Assembly: GCF_037027445.1 (NCBI RefSeq)
Contig: NZ_JBANDL010000002.1
Coordinates: 1,364,001 to 1,428,000 of the forward strand
From: Lysobacter firmicutimachus
Lineage (GTDB): Bacteria; Pseudomonadota; Gammaproteobacteria; Xanthomonadales; Xanthomonadaceae
DNA: 64,000 nucleotides
Direction of reading: 5' to 3'
Under the pieces are notes generated by a model, which saw nothing but the letters and a program-made list of their open reading frames with translations, was not told where the DNA came from and did not search any database. A program made the position numbers and the translations under genes. Below, piece by piece: positions 10,453-21,211 of this stretch (position 1 is the first letter of the stretch; each line of letters opens with the position of its first letter).

Positions 10453-12348
10453 ATGCGTTACCAGGACTTCCACCGCCGCTCGATCGAGCAACCCGAGGCG
10501 TTCTGGGCCGAGCAGGCGCAGGCGATCCACTGGCACAAGCCGCCGCAGGCGATCCTCGAATACGACCGGCCGCCGTTCCGGCGCTGGTTCGCCGGCGGCG
10601 AAACCAACCTCTGCTACAACGCCCTGGACCGTCATCTCGACGAACGCGGCGACCAGCTCGCCCTGGTCGCGATTTCCAGCGAGACCGGCCAGACCCGCGA
10701 ACTCAGCTACCGTGAGCTGCATGCCGAGGTCAACGCGTTCGCCGCGGTGCTGAAGTCGCTCGGCGTCGGCCGCGGCGACCGCGTGGTGATCTACATGCCG
10801 AACATGGCCGAGGCGGTGTTCGCCATGCTCGCCTGCGCGCGCATCGGCGCGGTGCATTCGGTGGTGTTCGGCGGCTTCGCCGCGCACAACCTGGCCCTGC
10901 GCATCGACGATACCGCGCCCAAGCTGCTGATCTGCGCCGACGCCGGCATGCGCGGCGGCAAAGTCATTCCCTACAAGCCGCTGGTCGATGCCGCCTGCGA
11001 GCAAGCGCGGCAGCCGCCGCCGCACGTGCTGGTGGTCGGCCGCGGCCTCGACCCGGAACACCGCGTCGTCGCCGGACGCGATCTGGATTACGCGACCCTG
11101 CGCGCGCGCCACGAGGGCGCGCAGGTCGAGGTGCAGTGGCTGGAATCCAACGAGCCCAGCTATCTGCTCTACACCTCCGGCACCACCGGCAAGCCCAAGG
11201 GCGTGCAGCGCGACGTCGGCGGCTACGCGGTCGCGCTGGCGCTGTCGATGTGGTCGATCTACGACATCCGCGCCGGCCAGACCATGTTCTCGACCTCGGA
11301 CGTCGGCTGGGCGGTGGGCCATTCCTACAACGTCTACGGTCCGCTCATCGCCGGCGCCACCTCGGTGCTGTACGAGGGCCTGCCGACGAATCCCGACCCG
11401 GGCATCTGGTGGCGGATCTGCGAGCGCTACCGCGTGCGCACCATGTTTTCCTCGCCGACCGGCATCCGCGTGCTCAAGAAGCAAGACCCGGCCTGGCTGA
11501 AGCGGCACGATCTGTCCGCGCTGCAATGGCTGTTCCTGGCCGGCGAGCCGCTGGACGAGCCGACCGCGCACTGGATCACCGACGGCATCGGCAAGACCGT
11601 CGTCGACAACTACTGGCAGACCGAGACCGGCTGGCCGGTGCTGGCCCTGATGCCGGGGCTGGATCTGCAGCCGGTCAAGTTCGGTTCGCCCGGCCTGCCC
11701 ACGCCGGGCTATCGCCTGCGGGTGATCGACGAAGCCACCGGCCGCGACGTCGGCCCGCACGAGAAGGGCGTGCTGGTGATCGTGCCGCCGCTGCCGCCGG
11801 GCTGCATGACCACGGTCTGGAACGACGACGCGCGCTTTCTGTCCAGCTACTTCGGCCACTTCAAGGAATTGCTGTACAGCTCGCTGGATTGGGCGGTGCG
11901 CGACGAGGACGGCTACACCTTCATCCTCGGCCGCACCGACGACGTCATCAACGTCGCCGGGCACCGTCTGGGCACGCGCGAGATCGAGGAATCGGTGGCC
12001 AGCCACGGCAGCGTCGCCGAGGCGGCGGTGATCGGCGTGCACGACGAGCTCAAGGGCCAGATGCCGGTGGTGTTCGCCACCCTCAAGAGCGGCAGCGGCG
12101 AGGATGCGGGCGAGGCCGCGGCCGGCATGCAGCGCTGTGTGGTCGAGCAACTCGGCGCGGTGGCGCGGCCGGCGCGGGTGTACGTGGTCGCAGCCCTGCC
12201 CAAGACGCGTTCCGGCAAGCTGTTGCGGCGCTCGATCCAGGCCCTGGCCGAGCAGCGCGACCCGGGGGACCTGTCGACCCTGGACGACCCGGGCGCCTTG
12301 GAGGAAGTGCGGCGCGCGCTGGAACGCGGCGCCGACGCCGGCGGCTGA
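10453..12348 (+). CDS. prpE: Propionate--CoA ligase PrpE
   Basis: 631 residues, usual for PrpE and acetyl-CoA synthetase relatives. It converts propionate, ATP and CoA to propionyl-CoA. The adenylation motif YTSGTTGKPKG is near residues 240-250, followed by WQTETGWP, the hinge GRTDDVINVAGHRLGTREIE, and the catalytic lysine in KTRSGK (about Lys589). The N-terminal YQDFHRRSIEQPEAFW block is the ACAS_N segment. The PrpE assignment rather than Acs rests on length, on the PTNPDPGIWW region and on the nearby prpB and prpC genes. An Acs-like preference cannot be fully excluded without structure-based comparison. Confidence 0.9.
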   Translation: MRYQDFHRRSIEQPEAFWAEQAQAIHWHKPPQAILEYDRPPFRRWFAGGETNLCYNALDRHLDERGDQLALVAISSETGQTRELSYRELHAEVNAFAAVLKSLGVGRGDRVVIYMPNMAEAVFAMLACARIGAVHSVVFGGFAAHNLALRIDDTAPKLLICADAGMRGGKVIPYKPLVDAACEQARQPPPHVLVVGRGLDPEHRVVAGRDLDYATLRARHEGAQVEVQWLESNEPSYLLYTSGTTGKPKGVQRDVGGYAVALALSMWSIYDIRAGQTMFSTSDVGWAVGHSYNVYGPLIAGATSVLYEGLPTNPDPGIWWRICERYRVRTMFSSPTGIRVLKKQDPAWLKRHDLSALQWLFLAGEPLDEPTAHWITDGIGKTVVDNYWQTETGWPVLALMPGLDLQPVKFGSPGLPTPGYRLRVIDEATGRDVGPHEKGVLVIVPPLPPGCMTTVWNDDARFLSSYFGHFKELLYSSLDWAVRDEDGYTFILGRTDDVINVAGHRLGTREIEESVASHGSVAEAAVIGVHDELKGQMPVVFATLKSGSGEDAGEAAAGMQRCVVEQLGAVARPARVYVVAALPKTRSGKLLRRSIQALAEQRDPGDLSTLDDPGALEEVRRALERGADAGG

Positions 12349-12472
12349 ACGTCCGCGGGCCGGCGCGGTTCGTGCCGGTTCAGTCCCCTTGACGGATTTT
12401 TTGCCGGCGCCGCGTTAGCATCGTGAATACGCGGGATCCTCCGCGGCCGATGCGAGCGAGGCGGAACGCGCA

Positions 12473-13531
12473 ATGACGGCAGAACAGGACAGCGCGCCGG
12501 GGTGGGACGCGATCGACCAGGCCCTGAGCCGGCTCTACACGCGTCAGCAGCCGCTGCACTACGGCAGCCCGATCGGTCCCGAGCTCGGCGGCGAGCCTTT
12601 GCGCGGCATCAGCGCCTACAAGCGCATCACCCCGGTGCCGCACTGGCACCTGGTCACCTACGGTTTCAGCGAACTCTACGAGAAGACCTCCGAAGACCCG
12701 GCGATCAGCGGTTTCGGCTTCGAACTGACTTTCCGTATCGCCGATCCCGAGGACAGCGAGCAGCCGCCGGCCTGGGCCCTGAATTTCCTGCAGAACCTGG
12801 CCCGCTACGTGTTTCAAAGCGGGCACGGCTTCCACGCGGGCCATTACCTGCACGCCAACGGCCCCATCGCCGCCGACACCCAGACTCATCTGCAGACGGT
12901 GGCGTTCGCGCACGACCCCGAGCTGGCGCCGATCGATACGCCCAACGGCCTGCTCGAGTTCCTGCAGGTGATCGGCCTGACCAACGAAGAAGAGTTCGCG
13001 CTCAAGCGCTGGTCGACGCTGAAGGTGCTGGACGTGTTCCAGGACTATCTGCCGCTGTGGGTGACCGACCTGGAGCGCGAGTCGTTGCTGGCCGATTCCG
13101 ACATCGCCGCGCGCCTGGCCGCCGGTTCGGCCCACGAGGGGTCGAGTTCGGCGCTGATCTATACCGACCAGCTCGACTGGAGCCAGCGCAAGCGCCTGCT
13201 GCGCCAACCGGCGACGCGGATCGCGCTGGGCGCGCGTCAGGTCGGCGAGCTGCTCGCGCTGCTGCCGCTGCGGCTGCCCTTCGGTAAGCCGTTCAGCCTG
13301 GTCGGCCCGCAGGCGCGGATCGTGTTCGAGGCGGCGCCGCGCAACGGCGCCCAGGCCGTGGAGGGAGCGTTGCATCTGCGCCTGAACGAGGCCGCTTTGC
13401 GCAATCTGGTCGCCTGCCTGCGCGCCCAGGAGGGCTGCTACCGGGTCGAGGGCGTGGAATTCCTCGAGGTCCAGGTGCTGCGCAGCGAGATCCGCGACCG
13501 CGACGGCAACGTGGTGCAGACCATCGGCTAG
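12473..13531 (+). CDS. Suppressor-of-fused (SUFU) domain protein
   Basis: 352 residues, soluble, no signal peptide or membrane segment. The N-terminal two thirds match the bacterial SUFU domain: a region near residues 30-70 with ISAYKRITPVPHWHLVTYGF, GFGFELTFRI, and then ALNFLQNLARYVFQSGHGFHAGH. A conserved C-terminal part ends with LRLNEAALRNLVACLRAQ. Bacterial SUFU proteins are of uncertain function; several act as immunity proteins in toxin loci, but no toxin gene is next to this one. It lies between prpE and prpB, on the same strand, with 124 bp and 88 bp gaps, so co-transcription with propionate catabolism is possible. Confidence 0.88.
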   Translation: MTAEQDSAPGWDAIDQALSRLYTRQQPLHYGSPIGPELGGEPLRGISAYKRITPVPHWHLVTYGFSELYEKTSEDPAISGFGFELTFRIADPEDSEQPPAWALNFLQNLARYVFQSGHGFHAGHYLHANGPIAADTQTHLQTVAFAHDPELAPIDTPNGLLEFLQVIGLTNEEEFALKRWSTLKVLDVFQDYLPLWVTDLERESLLADSDIAARLAAGSAHEGSSSALIYTDQLDWSQRKRLLRQPATRIALGARQVGELLALLPLRLPFGKPFSLVGPQARIVFEAAPRNGAQAVEGALHLRLNEAALRNLVACLRAQEGCYRVEGVEFLEVQVLRSEIRDRDGNVVQTIG

Positions 13532-13619
13532 CCGCGGCCGGCGCCCGGGCGGCAAGGACCGGGCCGGCGCGACGGGGTAAAATGCCGGATCGCCCGAACG
13601 GGTCCGCCGGAGTTTGCCG

Positions 13620-14507
13620 ATGTCGTTCACCTCCGCAGGCGCGAAGTTCCGCGCCGCGCTCGCCGCCGAATCGCCGCTGCAGGTGATCGGCGCGATCAAC
13701 GCCAACCATGCCCTGCTGGCCCAGCGCGCCGGCTACCGCGCGATCTACCTGTCCGGCGGCGGCGTCGCCGCCGGTTCGCTGGGCCTGCCGGACCTGGGCA
13801 TCAACACGCTCGAAGACGTGCTGATCGACGTGCGCCGCATCACCGACGTCTGCGATCTGCCGCTGCTGGTCGACATCGACACCGGTTTCGGCCCCAGCGC
13901 GTTCAATATCGAACGCACGGTCAAGTCGCTGATCAAGGCCGGCGCGGCCGCTTGCCACATCGAAGACCAGGTCGGCGCCAAGCGCTGCGGCCATCGTCCG
14001 GGCAAGGAGATCGTGAGCGCGGGCGAGATGGCCGACCGGGTCAAGGCCGCGGCCGACGCCAAGACCGATCCCGACTTCTTCCTGATCGCGCGGACCGACG
14101 CGATCGCCGTCGACGGCGTCGATGCGGCGATCGAACGCGCCATCGCCTGCGTCGAAGCCGGCGCCGACGGCATCTTCGCCGAGGCCGCCTACGACCTGGC
14201 CACCTACCGCCGCTTCGTCGATGCGGTCAAGGTGCCGGTGCTGGCCAACATCACCGAGTTCGGCCAGACCCCGCTGTTCTCGCGCGACGAGCTGGCCTCG
14301 GCCGGGGTGGCGATCCAACTGTTCCCGTTGTCGGCGTTCCGGGCCATGAACAAGGCCGCCGAGAACGTGTACCAATCGATCCGCCGCGACGGCCACCAGA
14401 AGAACGTGGTCTACAGCATGCAGACCCGCGCCGAGCTGTACGACCGGATCGGCTACCACGCCTTCGAGAACAAGCTCGACGCGCTGTTCGCCAAGAAGGG
14501 CGGCTGA
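13620..14507 (+). CDS. prpB: 2-methylisocitrate lyase PrpB
   Basis: 295 residues from the ATG at 13620, which has GGAG 7 nt upstream; a TTG two codons earlier is a weaker alternative. The enzyme splits 2-methylisocitrate to pyruvate and succinate. The isocitrate-lyase-family signature KRCGH is at residues 121-125, with the active-site loop contained in [18 protein letters not shown]. Asp residues that bind Mg are in [10 protein letters not shown], and LIARTDA follows. Length and sequence fit PrpB rather than isocitrate lyase, which is longer. It precedes prpC on the same strand. Confidence 0.95.
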   Translation: MSFTSAGAKFRAALAAESPLQVIGAINANHALLAQRAGYRAIYLSGGGVAAGSLGLPDLGINTLEDVLIDVRRITDVCDLPLLVDIDTGFGPSAFNIERTVKSLIKAGAAACHIEDQVGAKRCGHRPGKEIVSAGEMADRVKAAADAKTDPDFFLIARTDAIAVDGVDAAIERAIACVEAGADGIFAEAAYDLATYRRFVDAVKVPVLANITEFGQTPLFSRDELASAGVAIQLFPLSAFRAMNKAAENVYQSIRRDGHQKNVVYSMQTRAELYDRIGYHAFENKLDALFAKKGG

Positions 14508-14513
14508 GATTTT

Positions 14514-14640
14514 CCTTCTCCCGCGACGCGGGAGAAGGCGGCCCGTAGGGCCGGACGAGGGCGAGCGAAACTTCAAGCCAGCGACGCAGCCGGAAGTTCG
14601 CCTGCCTTCACCCTTGCCCTCTCCCATGCATGGGAGAGGG
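14514..14640. repeat. Palindromic repeat pair between prpB and prpC (CTTCTCCCGCG / CCCTCTCCCATG type)
   Basis: An inverted repeat (CCTTCTCCCG...CGGGAGAAGG, 14514-14538) and a perfect 24-bp palindrome (CCCTCTCCCATG joined to its complement, 14617-14640) flank a GGCCCGTAGGGCCGGACGAGGG-like core. The layout is that of a mobile REP/BIME-type element. It separates prpB from prpC and may act as a processing or attenuation site in a shared transcript. Confidence 0.7.
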
Positions 14641-14676
14641 AATAAGGAAAAGACCAACTCTATTCGAGGAAGGACC

Positions 14677-15828
14677 ATGAGCGAACCGCAATCGACCCTG
14701 CCCAAACCCAAGAAGTCGGTCGCCCTCAGCGGCACCGCCGCCGGCAACACCGCGCTGTGCACCGTCGGCCGCAGCGGCAACGACCTGCATTACCGCGGCT
14801 ACGACATCCACGACCTGGCGACTAAGTCGACCTTCGAGGAAGTCGCGCATCTGCTGGTGCACGGAGCGCTGCCGACCGTCTCTCAGCTCAAGGCCTACAA
14901 GACCAAGCTCAAGCGCCTGCGCGGCCTGCCGGCGATCGTCACCGACGCGCTGGAGCTGGTGCCGGCCAACGCCCACCCGATGGACGTGCTGCGCACCGGC
15001 TGCTCGGTGCTGGGCACCGTGCTGCCCGAGCGCGAAGGCCACGTCGCCTCGGAAGCGCGCGACATCGCCGACCGCCTGATCGCCAGCTTCGGCTCGATGC
15101 TGCTGTACTGGTGGCACTTCACCCGCAACGGCCGCCGCATCGACTGCGAGACCGACGACGACTCGGTCGCGGCGCACTTCCTGCACCTGCTGCACGGCGA
15201 GCCGCCGAGCGCGCTGCACGCCGACTCGCTGGACAAGTCGCTGATCCTGTACGCCGAGCACGAGTTCAACGCCTCGACCTTCACCGCGCGCGTGATCGCC
15301 GGCACGGGTTCGGACATCCACTCCTGCATCACCGGCGCGATCGGCGCGCTGCGCGGCCCCAAGCACGGCGGCGCCAACGAAGTGGCGATGGACATCATCT
15401 CCCGCTACGGCAGCGCCGACGAGGCCGAGGCCGACATCCGCGCCCGCGTCGAGCGCAAGGAAATCGTGATCGGCTTCGGTCACCCGGTCTATACGGTCGG
15501 CGACCCGCGCAACCCGATCATCAAGGAGATCTCGCGCAAGCTGTGCAAGGACGGCGGCAACCAGACCCTGTTCGACGTCAGCGAGCGCATCGAGACGCTG
15601 ATGTGGGACAGCAAGAAGATGTTCCCCAACCTCGACTGGTACTCGGCGTCCGCCTATCACATGATGGGCATTCCGACGCCCATGTTCACCCCGCTGTTCG
15701 TGATCGCGCGCACCACCGGCTGGAGCGCGCACGTGATCGAGCAGCGCGAGGACGGCAAGATCATCCGCCCGAGCGCGAACTACACCGGTCCGGAAGACCG
15801 CGCCTACGTGACGATCGAGCAGCGCTGA
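14677..15828 (+). CDS. prpC: 2-methylcitrate synthase PrpC
   Basis: 383 residues from the ATG at 14677, which is preceded by GAGGAAGG; the frame is open further upstream but runs through the palindromic repeat. It condenses propionyl-CoA with oxaloacetate. Citrate-synthase family motifs are present: the HEFNAST region, [10 protein letters not shown] with a catalytic histidine, [15 protein letters not shown], and the catalytic aspartate segment [11 protein letters not shown]. The short length and the absence of the N-terminal domain of GltA, together with prpB next door, favour methylcitrate synthase. A strong terminator follows. Confidence 0.93.
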   Translation: MSEPQSTLPKPKKSVALSGTAAGNTALCTVGRSGNDLHYRGYDIHDLATKSTFEEVAHLLVHGALPTVSQLKAYKTKLKRLRGLPAIVTDALELVPANAHPMDVLRTGCSVLGTVLPEREGHVASEARDIADRLIASFGSMLLYWWHFTRNGRRIDCETDDDSVAAHFLHLLHGEPPSALHADSLDKSLILYAEHEFNASTFTARVIAGTGSDIHSCITGAIGALRGPKHGGANEVAMDIISRYGSADEAEADIRARVERKEIVIGFGHPVYTVGDPRNPIIKEISRKLCKDGGNQTLFDVSERIETLMWDSKKMFPNLDWYSASAYHMMGIPTPMFTPLFVIARTTGWSAHVIEQREDGKIIRPSANYTGPEDRAYVTIEQR

Positions 15829-15878
15829 GTTGCTGCGGCGCCGGTCCGCCGGCGGCGCAAAACGCAGGACGGCAATGC

Positions 15879-15914
15879 AAAAGGCCAGGCGATCCGCCTG
15901 GCCTTTTGTTTTTT
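15879..15914 (+). terminator. Rho-independent terminator after prpC
   Basis: A 13-bp perfect stem (AAAAGGCCAGGCG, loop ATC, CGCCTGGCCTTTT) at 15879-15907 is followed by GTTTTTT. It closes the prp transcript. Confidence 0.9.
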
Positions 15915-16133
15915 ATCGCGACTTCGGCGCAGCCGCGCAGCGTAGCGGCTGCGGCATACGACTAACGTCGAATGCGACACAGAATCCGCATCTGGCGACA
16001 TGGCATAGTCCCTCGCCAAGCCGGCACGCCCGCACGGCCCGTCCGCGTGCGCACCGCGCATGCAGCGACTGGGTGCCGCGTCCGCAGGCGCCGCATCGGG
16101 GGCTGCGGTCGGGGAAGACTCAGAGGAAACACC

Positions 16134-16655
16134 ATGCGCGAGAGCGATGTGCCGGTCAAAACCCAGGCCGGGCGCGACGAAATCCAGAACCGCACGCGCA
16201 AGCTCGCGCCGGTGTTGCGCTCGATCCTGCTGATCGTCGACGGCGATCGCAGCGCGCGCCATTTGCGCGGCCTGATCGCCAGCCTGCATGGGCCGGACGA
16301 TGCGCTGGAGCAGCTCGAGGCCATGGGCCTGATCGCGTCTTCGGCGGCGGTCGCGGCGACCCAGTTCGCGCATTCGCCGACGCCGGGCGTGGCCTTCGCC
16401 GCGGCGGTGCCCGCGCCGGCGCCGCTGTCGGTGGCCGATGCGGCGCAGCGCTACCAGACGCTGTATGGCCTGATGACCGAAGCCGTGCGCGAGCACCTGG
16501 GGCTGCGCGGCTACTTCCTGCAGCTCAAGATCGAGCGTTGCGGCAACAGCGACGAGCTGGCCGAGCTGCTGCCCGACCTCAGCGCCGCGTTGGCCAAGGT
16601 GCGCAAGGACGACATCGCCGCGGAAATCGAAGCGCGTTTCGCGACCGGGGTCTGA
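16134..16655 (+). CDS. Conserved protein of unknown function
   Basis: 173 residues from the ATG at 16134, which has GAGGAA 6 nt upstream; the longer upstream frame is Arg-rich and not convincing. There is no signal peptide or membrane helix. Residues about 20-65 (RTRKLAPVLRSILLIVDGDRS...GLI) look like a small winged-helix or response-regulator-associated module. An Ala/Pro linker follows, then a helical C-terminal part (AAQRYQTLYGLMTEAVREHLGLRG). I do not recognise a named family. A role in regulation is only a guess from the helical layout. It stands alone between the prpC terminator and a repeat. Confidence 0.75.
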   Translation: MRESDVPVKTQAGRDEIQNRTRKLAPVLRSILLIVDGDRSARHLRGLIASLHGPDDALEQLEAMGLIASSAAVAATQFAHSPTPGVAFAAAVPAPAPLSVADAAQRYQTLYGLMTEAVREHLGLRGYFLQLKIERCGNSDELAELLPDLSAALAKVRKDDIAAEIEARFATGV

Positions 16656-16867
16656 GCGCGGGATTCCGCAATCGCACTGCGATATCACGTCGCCATCCGA
16701 AGTCGGATCGCACCGGATATGTCGCCACTCGACTGCACGAGCCTCGGGCGATCGCGCTTGCGTACGCGAGGCCATGCCATGACGCTGTCCGAAGCCCGGC
16801 GGCGCCGATGGAGGGCTGCACGGTGATTCGGGCTTCGGCGGCGGCGCTTGCGTACGCCGCTGCGGTT

Positions 16868-16890
16868 GTCGCGGCTTACGCCGCTCCTAC
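16868..16890. repeat. Half copy of the GTAGGAGCGGCG repeat family
   Basis: GTCGCGGCTTACGCCGCTCC followed by TAC lies in the 279-bp gap before the glutathione transferase gene. It is the reverse-complement end of the palindromic element described at 26498-26586 and 57388-57759. No other feature is evident in the gap. Confidence 0.7.
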
Positions 16891-16934
16891 CCCTGAAGCG
16901 CAGCGGTGCGGCCCTGGAGCCGCACCGCGGGTGC

Positions 16935-17546
16935 TTACAGCAGCCCTTCGGCCTTCAGCGCGGCCTGCACGCCGGCGTCGGCTTCCATACGGCGCTTGAA
17001 TGCGGCCAGGTGTTCGTAGCCGGACAGATCGACTTTGGCGCCGTCGGCCCAGCGCAGGGTGATGTACAGGTAGGGATCGGCATAGCTGCGGAAACCGGCC
17101 AGCCACTCGCGATCGGCCAGGCGCCGGTCGGCCGCGGCGTACATCGCGCGCAGGCGCTCGCGCGCGTGCTGGCGCAGCGCATCGGCCTGGGCGGGGTCGG
17201 GGTGGAACTTGCCCGGCGCGAAGATCGGCAGGAAGGCCGGGTGCAGATCGGAGTTCACGAACGCCAGCCAGCGCGCGGCTTCGGCGTGCTGCTGCGCGCT
17301 GCCGTCGCCGGTCAGTCCCGCTTGCGGGAAGGTGTCGGCGATGTAGCCCATGATCGCCGCGTTCTGGGTCAGCACGAAATCGCCGTCGACCACCGCGGGC
17401 ACGGCGCCGGCCGGATTGATCGCGAGGAAGGCGGGCGCCTTCATCGAGTCCTTGTCGAGCACTTCGACCTCGAACGCGCCGCCGGCCCACTGCAGGGCGA
17501 TATGGTCGGCGGTCGAACACGCGCCGGGCTTGGTGTAGAGCTTCAT
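16935..17546 (-). CDS. Glutathione S-transferase, beta class-like
   Basis: 203 residues, standard for a cytosolic GST. The N-terminus MKLYTKPGACSTADHIALQ has Cys10, the cysteine used by beta-class enzymes in place of Tyr or Ser. The thioredoxin-like domain continues with NPAGAVPAVVDGDFVLTQNAAI, the cis-proline and glutathione-binding Gln segment. The C-terminal half is the all-helical GST domain (SDLHPAFLPIFAPGKF). GGAGAGG precedes the start. It conjugates or reduces electrophiles with glutathione. It is probably transcribed on its own, since a terminator lies just upstream of it in the direction of transcription. Confidence 0.93.
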   Translation of the reverse strand: MKLYTKPGACSTADHIALQWAGGAFEVEVLDKDSMKAPAFLAINPAGAVPAVVDGDFVLTQNAAIMGYIADTFPQAGLTGDGSAQQHAEAARWLAFVNSDLHPAFLPIFAPGKFHPDPAQADALRQHARERLRAMYAAADRRLADREWLAGFRSYADPYLYITLRWADGAKVDLSGYEHLAAFKRRMEADAGVQAALKAEGLL

Positions 17547-17572
17547 GCGGGCCTCTCCGTTGTGGCGAAAAA

Positions 17573-17606
17573 CAAAAAAACAGGCCGGCGACTATCACCG
17601 ACCTGT
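17573..17606 (-). terminator. Rho-independent terminator downstream of the cell wall hydrolase gene
   Basis: On the minus strand, ACAGG-T-CGG pairs with CCG-G-CCTGT across one mismatch and is followed by seven T. It lies between the hydrolase stop and the GST start, so it probably ends the hydrolase transcript. Confidence 0.7.
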
Positions 17607-17651
17607 TTCGCATCCTCAAGGAGGGTGCTGCAACGGATTGTTTCCTGGAGC

Positions 17652-17723
17652 GGGGATTGGGGATTCGGGATTGGTTAAAGCGGAGCGCTGAAGCTTCTAC
17701 CGATCCCCAATACCCAATCCCGG
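17652..17723. repeat. GGGATTCGGGATTGG-type inverted intergenic repeat
   Basis: GGGGATTGGGGATTCGGGA at about 17652 faces its complement (GATCCCCAATACCCAATCCC) at 17702-17723. This is the same family as at 3249-3379 and sits directly after the cell wall hydrolase stop. Confidence 0.75.
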
Positions 17724-17727
17724 CCGC

Positions 17728-18186
17728 TCAGCCGCGCCGGGACTTGAGCTTCTGCACCTTGTAGAAGGTGTGGTCGCCGATGACGGCGACTTGGTAAGCG
17801 TTGCGCCAGGACGGGCTGGCGATGGCGTGGGCGGCGAAGTGGCTCGCGCCGGGCACGATCTCCTTGCGCTGGCCGTTCGGCAGGGCCCAGTTGCGCTCGG
17901 CCGCCAGGGCGACGTTGACCGACTCGGCCCAGGCCTCGCTGTTGCTCAGGCGGGTGCCCGGCGACACCAGGGTGGGGGCGAACTGCTTGTTGGCGGTGAC
18001 CACGTCGCAGACGGTATCGCCCCACAGGCCGCTGTCGCGGCGGCGCAGGGCGACCTCGGCGACGGCCTGTTGGCCGCGCAGGGACTGGTCGCGGGCTTCC
18101 AGGTACACGGTGGTGCTCAAACACAGCGAATCGGCGGTTTGTGGCGGCAGTACCGAGGCCAACCACAGGATCCAGGCCAGTTTCAT
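17728..18186 (-). CDS. SleB/CwlJ-type cell wall hydrolase
   Basis: 152 residues. A short hydrophobic N-terminus (MKLAWILWLASVLPPQ) looks like an export signal. The body has the Hydrolase_2 pattern: STTVYLEARDQSLRGQQAVAEV, where the Glu of YLEAR is the predicted catalytic residue, then DTVCDVVTANKQFAP and ASHFAAHAI. The enzyme is predicted to cut peptidoglycan glycan strands in the periplasm. In a non-spore-former such proteins serve wall turnover. The 1.0-kb region around it contains no partner gene, so its specific role is open. Confidence 0.85.
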   Translation of the reverse strand: MKLAWILWLASVLPPQTADSLCLSTTVYLEARDQSLRGQQAVAEVALRRRDSGLWGDTVCDVVTANKQFAPTLVSPGTRLSNSEAWAESVNVALAAERNWALPNGQRKEIVPGASHFAAHAIASPSWRNAYQVAVIGDHTFYKVQKLKSRRG

Positions 18187-18964
18187 CAGATGACTCCTTG
18201 CTCCGTTGCGCTGGCCGCACTGGGGTGTCCATCGCCCGCGGGGGGCGAGGGGAACCGCGGTAGGGCCAACATGGCGTACTGGGGAGGGCAGCGGCTCTAG
18301 CGGCGCGCTTTTGCCCCGTCACCGGAACCCTGGCCGAAAGGCGGCCTCGGGGCGGTGGTGGGTGCCGCTTCTGCAGGGGCGGCGGAAAAGTCGGCGAACG
18401 GTAGCGGCGCCTAACCAAACAAAACCTGAATGCCGAAAAGGCAAGTTCCTATTTTGGTTGGAGTTTTTATTCTGAACAGGCGGCAGGTCCTTGGTTTTAC
18501 AGGGCTTTGTCCCGGCACGAAGCGTGCCCAGCTTGTCTCACCGCTTCATGATCTCACCCCCTAGGGCGTGCCTGAATGCGCGTTTCGGCGTCTCCAGCCC
18601 ATCGTGGACTCCGACGCGACTGGGATTGGCGCCCGTCCGGGACAAATTCGCCCCATCGAGCGGCCGGCGGGGTGGGGCGGGGATGGCGCAAGCCGCGACC
18701 ACGCGCCACTGCGCCGATCGGCGCCGCAGTCGGTCGGCGCTCTATCGACGACCCCGCGACGTCAGCCCCGCGCGCGGAATCCGGCCGATGCCGGACACTC
18801 CAACGCCCGCCGTGCGCCTGCCCGTTCGCGCACGCAAACGCAGCGACACTCACTCATACATATATATGTGTGCGCGCAGGCATCCGCGCGCACGGCGGCG
18901 CCGGCGCGATGCCGCCGCCGGCGCCGCGCGAAAGGCGGAAAAAACCGGCGTTTTATCGGGTGCG
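18187..18964. other. Long intergenic region between cell wall hydrolase and fadH genes
   Basis: 778 bp with no supportable gene; the open frames on both strands have compositions typical of antisense or non-coding GC-rich DNA. It holds an AT-rich patch at 18410-18480, a hairpin GGCACG-AAG-CGTGCC at 18514-18528, and a 12-bp palindrome ACATATATATGT at 18858-18869. Adjacent to that are a GTGCGCGC/GCGCGCAC hairpin (18870-18893) and a 12-bp GC-only stem starting at 18895. Confidence 0.5.
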
Positions 18965-21088
<2,124 letters not shown>

Positions 21089-21211
21089 TCAAGCGCCGGC
21101 ACGCTCCGCGTCGAGGCCGCGCGAGGACAGGCACCGAACGCCGCCGATTGCAACGGTTGTCACGGCCGGACCCATCGCCGAACATGCCCGACCCCTAGTC
21201 GTCCGGATTCC

